This document shows positions 7,995 through 16,044 of a DNA stretch of 23,097 bases, one piece after another. A program made the position numbers and the translations under genes. The DNA is from JBJXHG01 sp046160865 (GTDB lineage: Bacteria > Planctomycetota > UBA1135 > GCA-002686595). The stretch's first letter is position 1, and each line of letters opens with the position of its first letter. The stretch covers positions 1 to 23,097 of the forward strand of contig JBJXHG010000041.1 of NCBI GenBank assembly GCA_046160865.1. Direction: 5' to 3'. The notes beneath the pieces were generated by a model that saw only the letters and a list, made by a program, of their open reading frames with translations, was not told the DNA's origin and searched no databases.

Positions 7995-8096
7995 ATCCCC
8001 CGCCTTCATGGATAGCTGCGGATCGTCGCGTCGCGAATCGTGGCAAGTCCGCACGCCGGGAGCCCCGCTGGGGTTCCTCTCGAGGGACGAAACTGC

Positions 8097-9806
8097 ATGT
8101 CCGCACCCCTAGAGTCCAGAGGCTTCAACCCGGTCCAGTTCGTCAAGAACATGGCGAAGAACTCGCCATGGCTCGTGATGGCGGTCGCGATCCACGTGAT
8201 CATCGGGGCCGTCGCAGCCGTGGCCGTCATGACGAACGACGCGCCGAAGAAGGAAGAGGTCGTCACCTCGATCAACGTGGCCAAGCCACGCGAGGAGGCG
8301 CCCGAGGAGATCGCGCCGCCGCCCGAGCCGATCGACCGCAAGGCGATCCCGAAGAACGAGGAAGCGGAGATCGTCTCGTTCGAGGAAGACGTCTACATCC
8401 CGACCAGCGAGGCGCAGGTCGAGGATCTGACGCTCGACCGCGGCGATCCGAACGCGCTCGACAACCTGCCGACGGGCGGCACCACCGGCGGCACGGCGAT
8501 CGGCGTCGGCGCGGGCGGTCACGCCGGATCCGGCAAGCCGTCGGCCTTCGGTGGACGCCGTCTCGGAACGGGCGCACCGAAGGGTCGTGGTGGTGGCGCG
8601 ACGCAGGGCACGGAGAAGGCGGTGCTCGAAGGCTTGCGCTGGCTGGTTCGCCACCAGATGCCGGACGGCAGCTGGAGCCTCAAGGCCATGCCCGAGCTGT
8701 GCTCCGGCGACAAGGTCTGCTTCGACCACGAGAAGGCCTCGCACTTCACGGAGAACTACGACGAGGGCCTGACGGGCATGGCGTTGCTCGCGTTCCTCGG
8801 CGCCGGATTCAGCCACGAGTCGAAGATGGACATCGTCGACACGGCGATGGGCAAGCGCCACAAGGTCGGCGAAGTCGTCAAGAAGGGCTTGCAGTGGCTC
8901 GCGAAGAAGCAGCAGGCCGACGGCTCGTTCAGCCGCGACAGGCCCTTCATGTACAACGAGGCGCTGGCCACGTTGGCGATGGCCGAAGCGTACGGCCTCA
9001 CCCAGAACCGCTATTGGAAGGAGCCCGCCCAGAAGGGTGTGAACTTCCTCCAGCGCGCGCAGAAGCCGAATCCCTCCGGGAAGGGCAGCTGGGGCTGGCG
9101 CTATGCGTCGCGTGAAGAGATCGAGGAGTTCAATCGCTCGGGAACCGGCGACCCGGAGTACGAGAAGCAGCTCTACGACGCGGACACGTCCGTGACCGCG
9201 TGGGTCGTGATGGCGCTGAAATCGGCGCAGATCTCCGGCCTCGAAGTCTCCAAGGACTCGATGGACGGCGCGATGGAGTTCGTGAAGTGGGTCACGCCGG
9301 AAGGCGGCAACGGCCTCGTCGGGTATCTCGACGCGAAGAGCGCGGGCGCGATCTTGACCGGCGTCGACGACCACTTCGTCTACCACCCGACGTCGATGTC
9401 GGCGCTCGGGATGTGCGTGCGCATCTTCACGGCGCACGATCCCGACGACCCGTTCCACGAGCAGGCCGCCAAGCGCATCGTCGCCGACTTGCCGACGATC
9501 TCGAAGGACAAGCTCTCGATCGACTACTACTACTGGTACTACGGCTCGCTCGCGCTGAACCAGATCGACGGACCCGACAGCCCGAAGAAGACGGGCCGGT
9601 ACTGGGGACCGTGGAACAAGGCCATGGTCGACGCGGTGGTCGAGCTCCAGGACACGACGGAGCGCTCGTGTACCCGCGGCGGGTGGCTCGTGCCGGATCG
9701 CTGGGCGCACGCTGGCGGCCCGATCTACACGACGGCCATCAACATCCTCACCCTCGAGGTCTATTACCGTTACGAGAACGCCTTTGGCGGCTTCAAGCGC
9801 AACTGA
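8097..9806 (+). CDS. TonB-like N-terminus fused to squalene-cyclase-fold repeat domain (paralogue 2)
   Basis: A 569-residue paralogue of the preceding protein with the same order of parts: SPW, a membrane helix with His33 (about 25-45), an acidic/proline linker (REEAPEEIAPPPEP), a glycine-rich segment (TTGGTAIGVGAGGH) and an (alpha/alpha)6 cyclase-fold domain (about 175-565). QW-like repeats (QMPDGSWS, QQADGSF, GSWGWRY), DYYYWYYGSLALNQ and TLEVYYRYENAFG are shared nearly unchanged, and the acid motif is again DADTS (361-365). Two Cys in LCSGDKVCFDH match Cys residues of the first copy and could form a disulfide or bind metal. The ATG at 8097 follows GAGGGA by nine bases. It has its own predicted promoter and is followed by an E1 element, then the TPR-ExbB-ExbD genes. 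Probable periplasmic force-linked protein; substrate or partner unknown. Confidence 0.86.
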   Translation: MSAPLESRGFNPVQFVKNMAKNSPWLVMAVAIHVIIGAVAAVAVMTNDAPKKEEVVTSINVAKPREEAPEEIAPPPEPIDRKAIPKNEEAEIVSFEEDVYIPTSEAQVEDLTLDRGDPNALDNLPTGGTTGGTAIGVGAGGHAGSGKPSAFGGRRLGTGAPKGRGGGATQGTEKAVLEGLRWLVRHQMPDGSWSLKAMPELCSGDKVCFDHEKASHFTENYDEGLTGMALLAFLGAGFSHESKMDIVDTAMGKRHKVGEVVKKGLQWLAKKQQADGSFSRDRPFMYNEALATLAMAEAYGLTQNRYWKEPAQKGVNFLQRAQKPNPSGKGSWGWRYASREEIEEFNRSGTGDPEYEKQLYDADTSVTAWVVMALKSAQISGLEVSKDSMDGAMEFVKWVTPEGGNGLVGYLDAKSAGAILTGVDDHFVYHPTSMSALGMCVRIFTAHDPDDPFHEQAAKRIVADLPTISKDKLSIDYYYWYYGSLALNQIDGPDSPKKTGRYWGPWNKAMVDAVVELQDTTERSCTRGGWLVPDRWAHAGGPIYTTAINILTLEVYYRYENAFGGFKRN

Positions 9807-9859
9807 TGCGGACGGCGAGCGTCGAGTCGAACGTCGCGCAAGCACAGTCAGCCTTCTCT

Positions 9860-10024
9860 TAGCAGCCCGTGGTGAAAGTCATTCAGCCCGAAAGCGGCCC
9901 GCTCGCGCCAGCCCGGCGTCGCTCGATCCTCGGCGAATCTCGACGAGTCGCCTGCGGTCTCGCTCCTTGTTCTGACGCGAACGGGCCACTTTCGCGCTTG
10001 AAGCACTTTCACCACGGACTGTTA
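9860..10024. repeat. Palindromic element E1, copy A (165 bp)
   Basis: An imperfect palindrome with arms of about 80 bases: TAGCAGCCCGTGGTGAAAGT at the left and its near reverse complement (CTTTCACCACGGACTGTTA) at the right. The centre is a small hairpin, GGCGAATC-TCGAC-GAGTCGCC. It equals copy B (16046-16210) in length and, by my hand count, differs at 11 of 165 positions. TTAG flanks both sides (9859-9862 and 10022-10025), consistent with a 4-base target duplication. It contains no transposase. Short open frames inside it are not taken as genes. It resembles a MITE or a large REP-type element. Confidence 0.8.
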
Positions 10025-10056
10025 GCGCCTCACCTGTTTTCGCGGAGCTCGACTGC

Positions 10057-12939
10057 ATGAACGTGCGTTGGATCGCTTGTCCGTTGTTCGTCGCCGCCAC
10101 CGGCACGTCGTGGGCTCAGACGCCTGCCGTGCTCGGCAAGGACGACGCCGCGTTCGCGCGCGCTTTGTACCGCTCCGGCTACATCGACCTCGCCGAGAAG
10201 CTCGTCATCGCGATCGAGAAATCCGGGGTGAAAGGCACCGACGCCGACGCGCTCGGCTTGAAGTCGCTGCACCTCGATCTGCGCTTCGACCTCGCACGCA
10301 ACGAGTCCGATCTCGCCAAGCGCAAGGAAGCGATCAAAGCCATCCTCCAAGAGAAGGAGGAGTTCGCGCGTCAGAATCGCAGCACCAAAGAAGGCGAAGA
10401 CGTCGCGAACTCGCTGCCGGACATCTACCGCGTGCTCGGCGAGACGATGACCGCGCTGTTACAGAAGGAGACGAACATCGCGGAGATCGCCAAGCTCCAG
10501 GGCGAAGGCCACGAGATCTACTCGCGCGCGGAAGACGCGCTGGCGCAGCGCATCGCGCAGCTCGAGCCGCGTCGCGACGATCCGGCGTTCGAGGCGCAGT
10601 ACATTGCCGCGCGCTACAACTTGCCGCGCACGCTCTACTTCCACGCGCTCGTGTATCCGGAAGGCGAGTGGAAGAAGAAGGACCTGCTCGAGAAGGCGAT
10701 CACTGCCTTCCAAGAGTTCGGGCTCGACTACGGCGACCGCGACCTGAACTACGAGGGCGTCATCTATCAGGCGCTCTGCTACAAGGATCTCGGCAAGCCC
10801 GAAGATGCGCTGGCGACGCTCGACGAGGCCATCGCGCTCGGAGAAGCATTCGCGCTCGATCCCGCGTCGGGTACGTATCAGATGCCCGGTGTCGCGGCGG
10901 ACATCGTGTCGAGCGCGGCGCTGCAGAGGGTGCTGCTGCAGACGGAACTGAAGGACTATGCCGGAGCCGTCGAGACGGCGAAGAAGTTCTTCAAGACGAC
11001 GCCGGCGCCGCTCGAGAGCCGTCAAGGCCTCGCGGTGCTGGCTGCGCAAGCCGAGGCGCAGATCCTCGCGTCGGATCCGAAGGGCGCGAACGAGACCGCG
11101 CAGATGCTGGTGCAAGCGGACGATCGTGGTCCGTGGGGCGCGAAGGGTCGCGAGATCCAGAGTCGCTTGCTCAACACCGGCGGCGCGGGCGGCACGATCG
11201 GCGCGGCCGACGCGCTGAAGATCGCGCAGTCGATGTGGACGCGCGGCGACATGGTCAACGCGGTGCGCATCACGCACCAGGCGATCGACTCGGCCCGCGG
11301 CACGAAGGACGAGGCGGCGGTCGCGGTCGATTCGTACCTGTTCCTCGGCAGCATGTACGCCGCGCGCGGCTTCAATCACGAAGCGTCGGTCGCCTTCGAC
11401 ACGGCATCCGAGAAGTACTCGAAGGCCGAGAAGGCGCCCGAAGCGCTGTACCAAGCGATGCAGGCCTACTTGCGCCTCAACGCCGAAGAGAAGCGGCCCT
11501 ACTACAAGAAGCGCGTCGAGGAGCGCATGAAGGCGCTCTCGTCGCGCTACCCGAGCCACGCGCGAGCAGCCGGCGTGCAGCTCGTCGAGGGCCAGCAGAC
11601 CGAATCCGACGGCGAGTTCGTCAAAGCGGCCGAGCTGTATCTCAAGGTCACGCCCGGATCACCGAGCTTCCAAGAAGCGCAGTTCCGCGCGGGCAACGCG
11701 TACTTCCTGCAAGTGCGCAAGCTGCTCGGCGAAGGCAAGGGCGCCGACGCGAAGCAGTACGTCGCGCAAGCGGAGACGCTGCTCAAGAAGGCGCGCGCCG
11801 ACTTCGACGCGGCACTGACGAGCACGATGGACCTGCAAGCACAAGGACGCCTCGAGAATCTCGCGTTCAACGCGCGTGCGACGATCGCGCGCTTGTATCT
11901 GCTCGAAGGCGTGGGCCGTCTTCCGGACGTGCTGCCGACGCTCGAGGACGTGGAGACGCGCTTCGGCAGCGATGAGGACAAGATCGCCGTCACGTGGGGC
12001 CTGCGCATCGAGGCACTGAACAAGCAGGGCAAGACCGACGAGGCCACGAAGCTGCTCGACTCGCTGATCAAGAAAGATCCACAGTCGCCGGCGATCGGAG
12101 CGGCCGCCGGTCTCGTGGCGCGCGAGCTCGACGGACAAGCGATCAAGGCGCGCGAGAAGGGCAACGCGAAGGAAGCCGAGCAGAAGCAACGACAAGCCGC
12201 TGCCTACTACGTGCGCAGTGCCGAAGCGATCCTGAAGAGCGGCAACTTGCGCCCGACACAGGTCGAGGAACTCGCGATGCGGCTCTTCACGTTGGGCCTC
12301 GAGTTCAACGAGGTTCCTGCCGGCCACGAGTCGTTCGCCGGCTGGTCCAAGAAGAAGACGAAGGACTCGCTGATGTGGGAGCGGGCCGCGAACTTGTTCG
12401 CGGAAGCGCTGAAGATCAGCCCGAGCCAACGCAGCACGATGTACTTGGGCCGCATCCACGGCTTCCTCGGCGAATGGTCGAAGGCCGCGGACGTGTTCGG
12501 CTCGCTCTTCGACGTCGTGCCGCTGTTCGATCGCGTGCAGGGCACGCTCGACGCGAAGGTGCGGCGCGACAACCCGTCGCTCGTCGATGCGTTCCTCGAG
12601 TGGGGCATCGCCCTCCACAACGCCGGCAGCGAAGAGAACGACGCCGACCGCCTGAGCCTCGCGAAGCCGATCTTCGACGTGCTGTGCAAGCCGGGCGGCC
12701 TCACGCCGAACTCGCGCTCGTGGTGGCACGCGAAGTACCACCAGATCAAGCTGCTCGTCGATCAAGGCAAGTACGAAGACGCCGAGATCGTGATGCGCGA
12801 CGTCACGCGCACGACTCAGACGCTCGGCGGCGACGACGCCGACCTCAAGCACAGCTTCACCGAGCTCAAGGACGGTTTGTCGAAGAAGACGTTCTCGACC
12901 GTGCCCAAGGCGACGAAACCCGCGAGCAATCCGAATTGA
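10057..12939 (+). CDS. Large exported TPR-repeat protein
   Basis: A 960-residue protein with a signal peptide (residues 1-20, cleavage after SWA) and then an almost wholly helical sequence with tetratricopeptide-like repeats throughout, for example LCYKDLGKPEDALATLDEAIALG, SYLFLGSMYAARGFNHEASVAF and a late GRIHGFLGEWSKAADVFGSLF. TPR solenoids bind peptides or scaffold complexes. The ATG at 10057 has GGAG ten bases upstream and starts the signal peptide. The stop is followed 14 bases later by the next ATG, and the genes after it are a second TPR protein, ExbB and two ExbDs, so this is the first gene of the apparent operon. A periplasmic scaffold for the ExbBD machine is inferred from position. 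Confidence 0.82.
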   Translation: MNVRWIACPLFVAATGTSWAQTPAVLGKDDAAFARALYRSGYIDLAEKLVIAIEKSGVKGTDADALGLKSLHLDLRFDLARNESDLAKRKEAIKAILQEKEEFARQNRSTKEGEDVANSLPDIYRVLGETMTALLQKETNIAEIAKLQGEGHEIYSRAEDALAQRIAQLEPRRDDPAFEAQYIAARYNLPRTLYFHALVYPEGEWKKKDLLEKAITAFQEFGLDYGDRDLNYEGVIYQALCYKDLGKPEDALATLDEAIALGEAFALDPASGTYQMPGVAADIVSSAALQRVLLQTELKDYAGAVETAKKFFKTTPAPLESRQGLAVLAAQAEAQILASDPKGANETAQMLVQADDRGPWGAKGREIQSRLLNTGGAGGTIGAADALKIAQSMWTRGDMVNAVRITHQAIDSARGTKDEAAVAVDSYLFLGSMYAARGFNHEASVAFDTASEKYSKAEKAPEALYQAMQAYLRLNAEEKRPYYKKRVEERMKALSSRYPSHARAAGVQLVEGQQTESDGEFVKAAELYLKVTPGSPSFQEAQFRAGNAYFLQVRKLLGEGKGADAKQYVAQAETLLKKARADFDAALTSTMDLQAQGRLENLAFNARATIARLYLLEGVGRLPDVLPTLEDVETRFGSDEDKIAVTWGLRIEALNKQGKTDEATKLLDSLIKKDPQSPAIGAAAGLVARELDGQAIKAREKGNAKEAEQKQRQAAAYYVRSAEAILKSGNLRPTQVEELAMRLFTLGLEFNEVPAGHESFAGWSKKKTKDSLMWERAANLFAEALKISPSQRSTMYLGRIHGFLGEWSKAADVFGSLFDVVPLFDRVQGTLDAKVRRDNPSLVDAFLEWGIALHNAGSEENDADRLSLAKPIFDVLCKPGGLTPNSRSWWHAKYHQIKLLVDQGKYEDAEIVMRDVTRTTQTLGGDDADLKHSFTELKDGLSKKTFSTVPKATKPASNPN

Positions 12940-12953
12940 TGTTGGAGATCCGC

Positions 12954-14057
12954 ATGACCCCGCGCACCGTCATCTCTCGCGCCTCGGCGCTCTTCGCGCG
13001 CACCGCTTTCGTCGGTGCGCTCGTCGTGTCCACCGTCGCGCACGCCCAGGATCACAAAGACGTCGTGCAGCTCAAGGACGGCAAGAGCGAGACCGGACGC
13101 ATCAAGAGCGAGGAGTTCGCTGGCGTCGCGATCGAAGGCAAAGGCGCGCGCACCATCCCGTGGGCCGAAATCGTCCCGAACGGCGTGACGTACGGCGGCG
13201 CGCCGGAGTTCACGGCCGCGAAGGATGGCCTCGACAGCGGGCGCATCGATGAAGCGTTCGAAGCGCTCACCACGCTGAAAGGCGACAAGGGACTGCGCCC
13301 CGTGTTGCGCCAGAACGTGCTCTTCTATCTCGCGTCGATCCACCAGCGCCGCGGCGAGTGCGACGAGGCCGTCGCCGAATACAAGGCGCTCCTCGAAGCG
13401 TTCCCGAAGTCGCGCTACCTGATGGAGATCGGCGAAGGCATGGTCGCATGCCTCACCGCGAAGAAGGATGCGGCCGGCTACGCGGCGGCGACGAAGTCGC
13501 TCGACGAGCTCTCGGCGGCGACGAGCGGCGTCGAGGGCGGCATCGGCCCCGGCATCAACGTGCTCAAAGCGCGTCTGTACGAGGAACAAGGCAAGATCGC
13601 CGAAGCGAAGGCCGCGTACGGCGTCGCGGAGAAGGCGGCCGGCGCGCCGCTCTCGGTGGCCCAGAAGGCACGCCTCGGACAAGCGCGCTGCCTCGTCGCG
13701 ATGAAGAATCCCGCCGAGGCGGACGCGATCCTGCGCAAGCTCGTCACCGAGGACGCACCGAACGCGGTGCTCGCCGGCGCGTGGAACGGCATCGCGGACC
13801 TCACTGTCATCGAGGCGCGCGACAAGCGCGACTCCGACAAGTTCCTCGACGCGCTGTACGCGTACCTGCGCGGCGTCGTGCAGTACGCGCCGGTCGCGGG
13901 CGAGTCTCCGGCCGAGTACAAGCGCTCGATCAAAGGCGCGGCCGACTGTTTCGGCTTCCTCGCCGACCTCGAGAAGAACGACGCGATGAAGCGCCTCAAC
14001 CAGCAGCGCAAGGCGGAACGCCTCGAGCAGCTGAAGAAGGAATTCCCGAACGGCTGA
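12954..14057 (+). CDS. Exported protein with Sm-like barrel and TPR repeats
   Basis: A 367-residue protein. The signal peptide (1-31, ending VAHAQ) is followed by a short beta-barrel-like region (about 32-75, VVQLKDGKSETGRIKSEEF then ARTIPWAEIVP) that looks like the small SH3/Sm-like module seen in planctomycete secreted proteins. Helical TPR-type repeats then run to the end. An alternative in-frame ATG at 12939 overlaps the preceding TGA (TGATG). The ATG at 12954 is preferred because GGAG lies six bases before it and the signal peptide begins there. Close spacing shows co-transcription with the larger TPR gene. A 91-base, pyrimidine-rich gap separates it from exbB. Likely a periplasmic partner of the same complex. 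Confidence 0.8.
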   Translation: MTPRTVISRASALFARTAFVGALVVSTVAHAQDHKDVVQLKDGKSETGRIKSEEFAGVAIEGKGARTIPWAEIVPNGVTYGGAPEFTAAKDGLDSGRIDEAFEALTTLKGDKGLRPVLRQNVLFYLASIHQRRGECDEAVAEYKALLEAFPKSRYLMEIGEGMVACLTAKKDAAGYAAATKSLDELSAATSGVEGGIGPGINVLKARLYEEQGKIAEAKAAYGVAEKAAGAPLSVAQKARLGQARCLVAMKNPAEADAILRKLVTEDAPNAVLAGAWNGIADLTVIEARDKRDSDKFLDALYAYLRGVVQYAPVAGESPAEYKRSIKGAADCFGFLADLEKNDAMKRLNQQRKAERLEQLKKEFPNG

Positions 14058-14148
14058 CGCGCGCCGCGCTCCCCGCGAGCGACGACGACCGCTATCCTCT
14101 CTCCTCCCCAAGTCACCCGACCCCCATCCCCCCCTCCGAGAAGTCGTG

Positions 14149-14907
14149 ATGAATCTCCTCCGCAAGTTGCGCGCGCCCCTCCTCGTGGCAGCCGTCGTAT
14201 GCATCTCGAGCGTCGCCTTGGCGCAGGACGCCGCCGCGGATGCGTTTCACTCGGCGCCGAAGAAGTCGTGGCTCGAGCTGTTCCAGACGACCGGACCGGT
14301 CGGCTACATGATGGTCATCTGCTCGATGATCGGGACGGCCTTCGTCATCGAGCACGCCGTGAACATCCGCCGCGAGAAGCTCGCGCCGACGCCGCTCGCG
14401 CAGGACCTCGAAGCGCTGATCAACGAAGAGCAGTACGACGAAGCGATCGAGCTCTGCGACCAAGAAGGTGGCTACCTCTCGAACTTGATCGGCGCCGCGC
14501 TCCGCATGCGCCACGCCGGTTACGAGGAGATGATTCAGGGACTCGAAGCGGCAGCCAACGAAGAGACGTTCAAGCTGAACGTGAAGATCTCGTACCTCTC
14601 GCTGATCGGAAACATCGGACCGCTGCTCGGACTGCTCGGCACCGTGACGGGGATGATCGCGTCGTTCCAGGTCATCGAGACGCTCGCGGCGCCGACGCCG
14701 GCCGACCTCGCGGTCGGCGTGTACGAGTCGCTCGTGAACACCACGATGGGACTCTTCATCGGGATCGTCTTCCTGACGGCGTTCTTCCTCTACAAGAACA
14801 AGGTCACGAAGATGACGCTCTCGATGAACCTGCAAGCCGTCGACTTGCTGAAGCACATCGTGCTCGCCGAGAAGGCGGGTTCCACTCACAAGACCGCGAC
14901 CAAGTAA
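14149..14907 (+). CDS. exbB: MotA/TolQ/ExbB proton channel family protein
   Basis: A 252-residue inner-membrane protein. An apparent signal peptide (1-25, VALAQ) precedes three channel helices: about 48-68 (VGYMMVICSMIGTAFVI), about 148-170 (ISYLSLIGNIGPLLGLLGTVTGM) and about 193-215. The family signature PLLGLLGTVTGMI is present, and Glu193 in YESLVNTTMGL sits where ExbB/TolQ proteins have their channel glutamate. The Pro usual in helix 3 (AAIPA) is replaced by IGIVFL. ExbB pentamers house an ExbD dimer and use proton flow to move a TonB-type protein. A GTG directly before the ATG is a possible alternative start. It is followed after 34 bases by exbD. TolQ or another family member cannot be excluded by sequence alone. 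Confidence 0.93.
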   Translation: MNLLRKLRAPLLVAAVVCISSVALAQDAAADAFHSAPKKSWLELFQTTGPVGYMMVICSMIGTAFVIEHAVNIRREKLAPTPLAQDLEALINEEQYDEAIELCDQEGGYLSNLIGAALRMRHAGYEEMIQGLEAAANEETFKLNVKISYLSLIGNIGPLLGLLGTVTGMIASFQVIETLAAPTPADLAVGVYESLVNTTMGLFIGIVFLTAFFLYKNKVTKMTLSMNLQAVDLLKHIVLAEKAGSTHKTATK

Positions 14908-14941
14908 CCAAGTAGCCGACGGGGACTCTCGGGACACGTCC

Positions 14942-15460
14942 ATGCACAAGCGCAAAGCACCGCCTCTGAAGGAGGACATCTCTCCGAACTTGATCCCGAT
15001 GATCGACATCATGTTCCTGCTCCTCCTGTTCTTCATGCTGGGAGCAGACATGGGTCGACGCGAGGTGGCGGAGCTGATCTTGCCGCTCGCGGGCACGGTG
15101 AAAGAGCAGAAGGACCGCGATCCGGACGAGACGATCGTCAACGTTCAGCACGACGGAAAGGCCACGTGCGCCATCCACGACAACGGCGGCGTGTGCCGCG
15201 AGGCCAGTCACTGGCTGTGGACCGTCGGACCGAACAACTACACCAAGGACACGCTGCGGCCGCTCCTGCAGCTCGTCGCGGACAAGAACCTCGAGCCCGA
15301 CGTGGACCCCGAGGCGGGGAAGCGGCTTTCCGCTGCAAAGATCAAGATCCGCGCGGACCGCACGGCACCTTACGGCGACGTGCAGAAGGTCATCGAGATC
15401 TGCGGCACGACCGGCATCTACAAGATCGGCGTCTCGGCGGCTCAGCCGCCGCAAGGCTGA
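14942..15460 (+). CDS. exbD: ExbD/TolR family biopolymer transport protein (first copy)
   Basis: A 172-residue protein with the ExbD plan: a short cytoplasmic N-terminus (HKRKAPPLKEDISPNLIP), one membrane helix (about 17-38) with the essential Asp at 22 in MIDIMF, and a periplasmic domain to the end. The periplasmic part is longer than in many ExbDs and has an insert around residues 70-100 with two Cys (CAIHDNGGVC) that may form a disulfide; another Cys lies in EICGTTG. It pairs with ExbB as the proton-carrying stator subunit. It lies 34 bases after exbB and 33 before the second exbD, so all three are translated from one message. TolR is the alternative name. Confidence 0.92.
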   Translation: MHKRKAPPLKEDISPNLIPMIDIMFLLLLFFMLGADMGRREVAELILPLAGTVKEQKDRDPDETIVNVQHDGKATCAIHDNGGVCREASHWLWTVGPNNYTKDTLRPLLQLVADKNLEPDVDPEAGKRLSAAKIKIRADRTAPYGDVQKVIEICGTTGIYKIGVSAAQPPQG

Positions 15461-15493
15461 CGCGCAAGCGCGCGACGCTCTGGAGGCACTCGA

Positions 15494-15955
15494 ATGGCTG
15501 GCGCATCAGATGAAGACAACCCCGTCGGGATCAACGTCGTCGCGATGGTCGACATCATCTTCTGCTTGTGCGTGTTCTTCATGTGCACGTTCCGGTTCAA
15601 GCAGATCGAGGGCAAGTTCGATTCGTGGCTCCCGAAGGGCAAGGGCTCGACCGGCTCCATCTCGAGCGTGATCCAAGAGATCCGAATCGCGATGTACTGG
15701 GATCCTCAGAGCGAGCGCGTGCGCCGTCAGTACGGGCACCGAACCATCGAGAGCGATGAGGAGCTCGCCGCCCTGATCCGTGGCGCGTACGAGGACTTCG
15801 TGAAAATGAACAAGCCCGAAGTGCCCGTGATCATCGACGGCGACGCACGCGTGCCGTGGAAAGACGTCGTCACGGTCGTGAACATGTGCAAGGCGCTGAG
15901 CATCGACAAGATCGAGTTCGCGATGGGCGCCGCAGACACGAGCTCGAAGCCGTAG
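15494..15955 (+). CDS. exbD: ExbD/TolR family biopolymer transport protein (second, divergent copy)
   Basis: A 153-residue second ExbD-type protein. The membrane helix (about 13-34) carries Asp20 (MVDIIF) and three Cys within CLCVFFMC, unlike the first copy. The periplasmic domain (about 35-153) ends in the usual pattern: VPVIIDGDARVPWKDVVTVVNMC, then IEFAMG. A GGAGG ribosome site is placed eight bases before the ATG. ExbD works as a dimer inside the ExbB ring; two unlike copies could form a heterodimer or serve different ExbB pools. It is the last gene of the operon and is followed by the terminator at 15988. Confidence 0.9.
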   Translation: MAGASDEDNPVGINVVAMVDIIFCLCVFFMCTFRFKQIEGKFDSWLPKGKGSTGSISSVIQEIRIAMYWDPQSERVRRQYGHRTIESDEELAALIRGAYEDFVKMNKPEVPVIIDGDARVPWKDVVTVVNMCKALSIDKIEFAMGAADTSSKP

Positions 15956-15987
15956 CGCCCGCATTCGAGCGCTTCCAAGCCCCTCAC

Positions 15988-16020
15988 CGGCCGGCGCAAC
16001 GACGCCGGCCGCGTGTTTTT
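15988..16020 (+). terminator. Intrinsic terminator of the TPR-exbB-exbD operon
   Basis: A perfect 9-bp GC stem (CGGCCGGCG at 15988-15996 with CGCCGGCCG at 16003-16011), loop CAACGA, and TTTTT at 16016-16020 four bases later. It lies 33 bases after the stop of the second exbD. Confidence 0.88.
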
Positions 16021-16044
16021 CGGTCGCCTGGTCACGATCCGCGA

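Larger units (their letters stand above)
7783..8096. other. Intergenic region between the two cyclase-fold genes
   Basis: 314 bases without a gene. It holds the weak hairpin at 7781-7806, a perfect 8-bp hairpin at 7891-7911 (CGTGCACA/TGTGCACG with a 5-base loop), a sigma-70-like promoter at 7967-7994 and, at the right end, the GAGGGA ribosome site for the gene at 8097. The promoter means paralogue 2 need not depend on readthrough from paralogue 1. Confidence 0.5.

Noticed and set aside
9860..10024. E1 as an intrinsic terminator or riboswitch
   Set aside because: No T-run follows the hairpin, and a 93%-identical copy elsewhere with YTAG flanks fits a mobile repeat better than a gene-specific RNA; a secondary role in ending transcription is not excluded.
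9870..10060. Open frame within E1 copy A (starting MVKVIQ) that is repeated as MVKFMQ in copy B
   Set aside because: The similarity comes from the DNA element itself. Both strands are open in several frames, there is no ribosome site or known domain, and the frame runs through a palindrome.
12939..12953. ATG overlapping the preceding TGA (TGATG) as start of the Sm-like/TPR gene
   Set aside because: The ATG at 12954 has a GGAG at proper distance and starts a clean signal peptide; the upstream one adds only five residues and its ribosome site would be inside the previous gene's end. Still possible.
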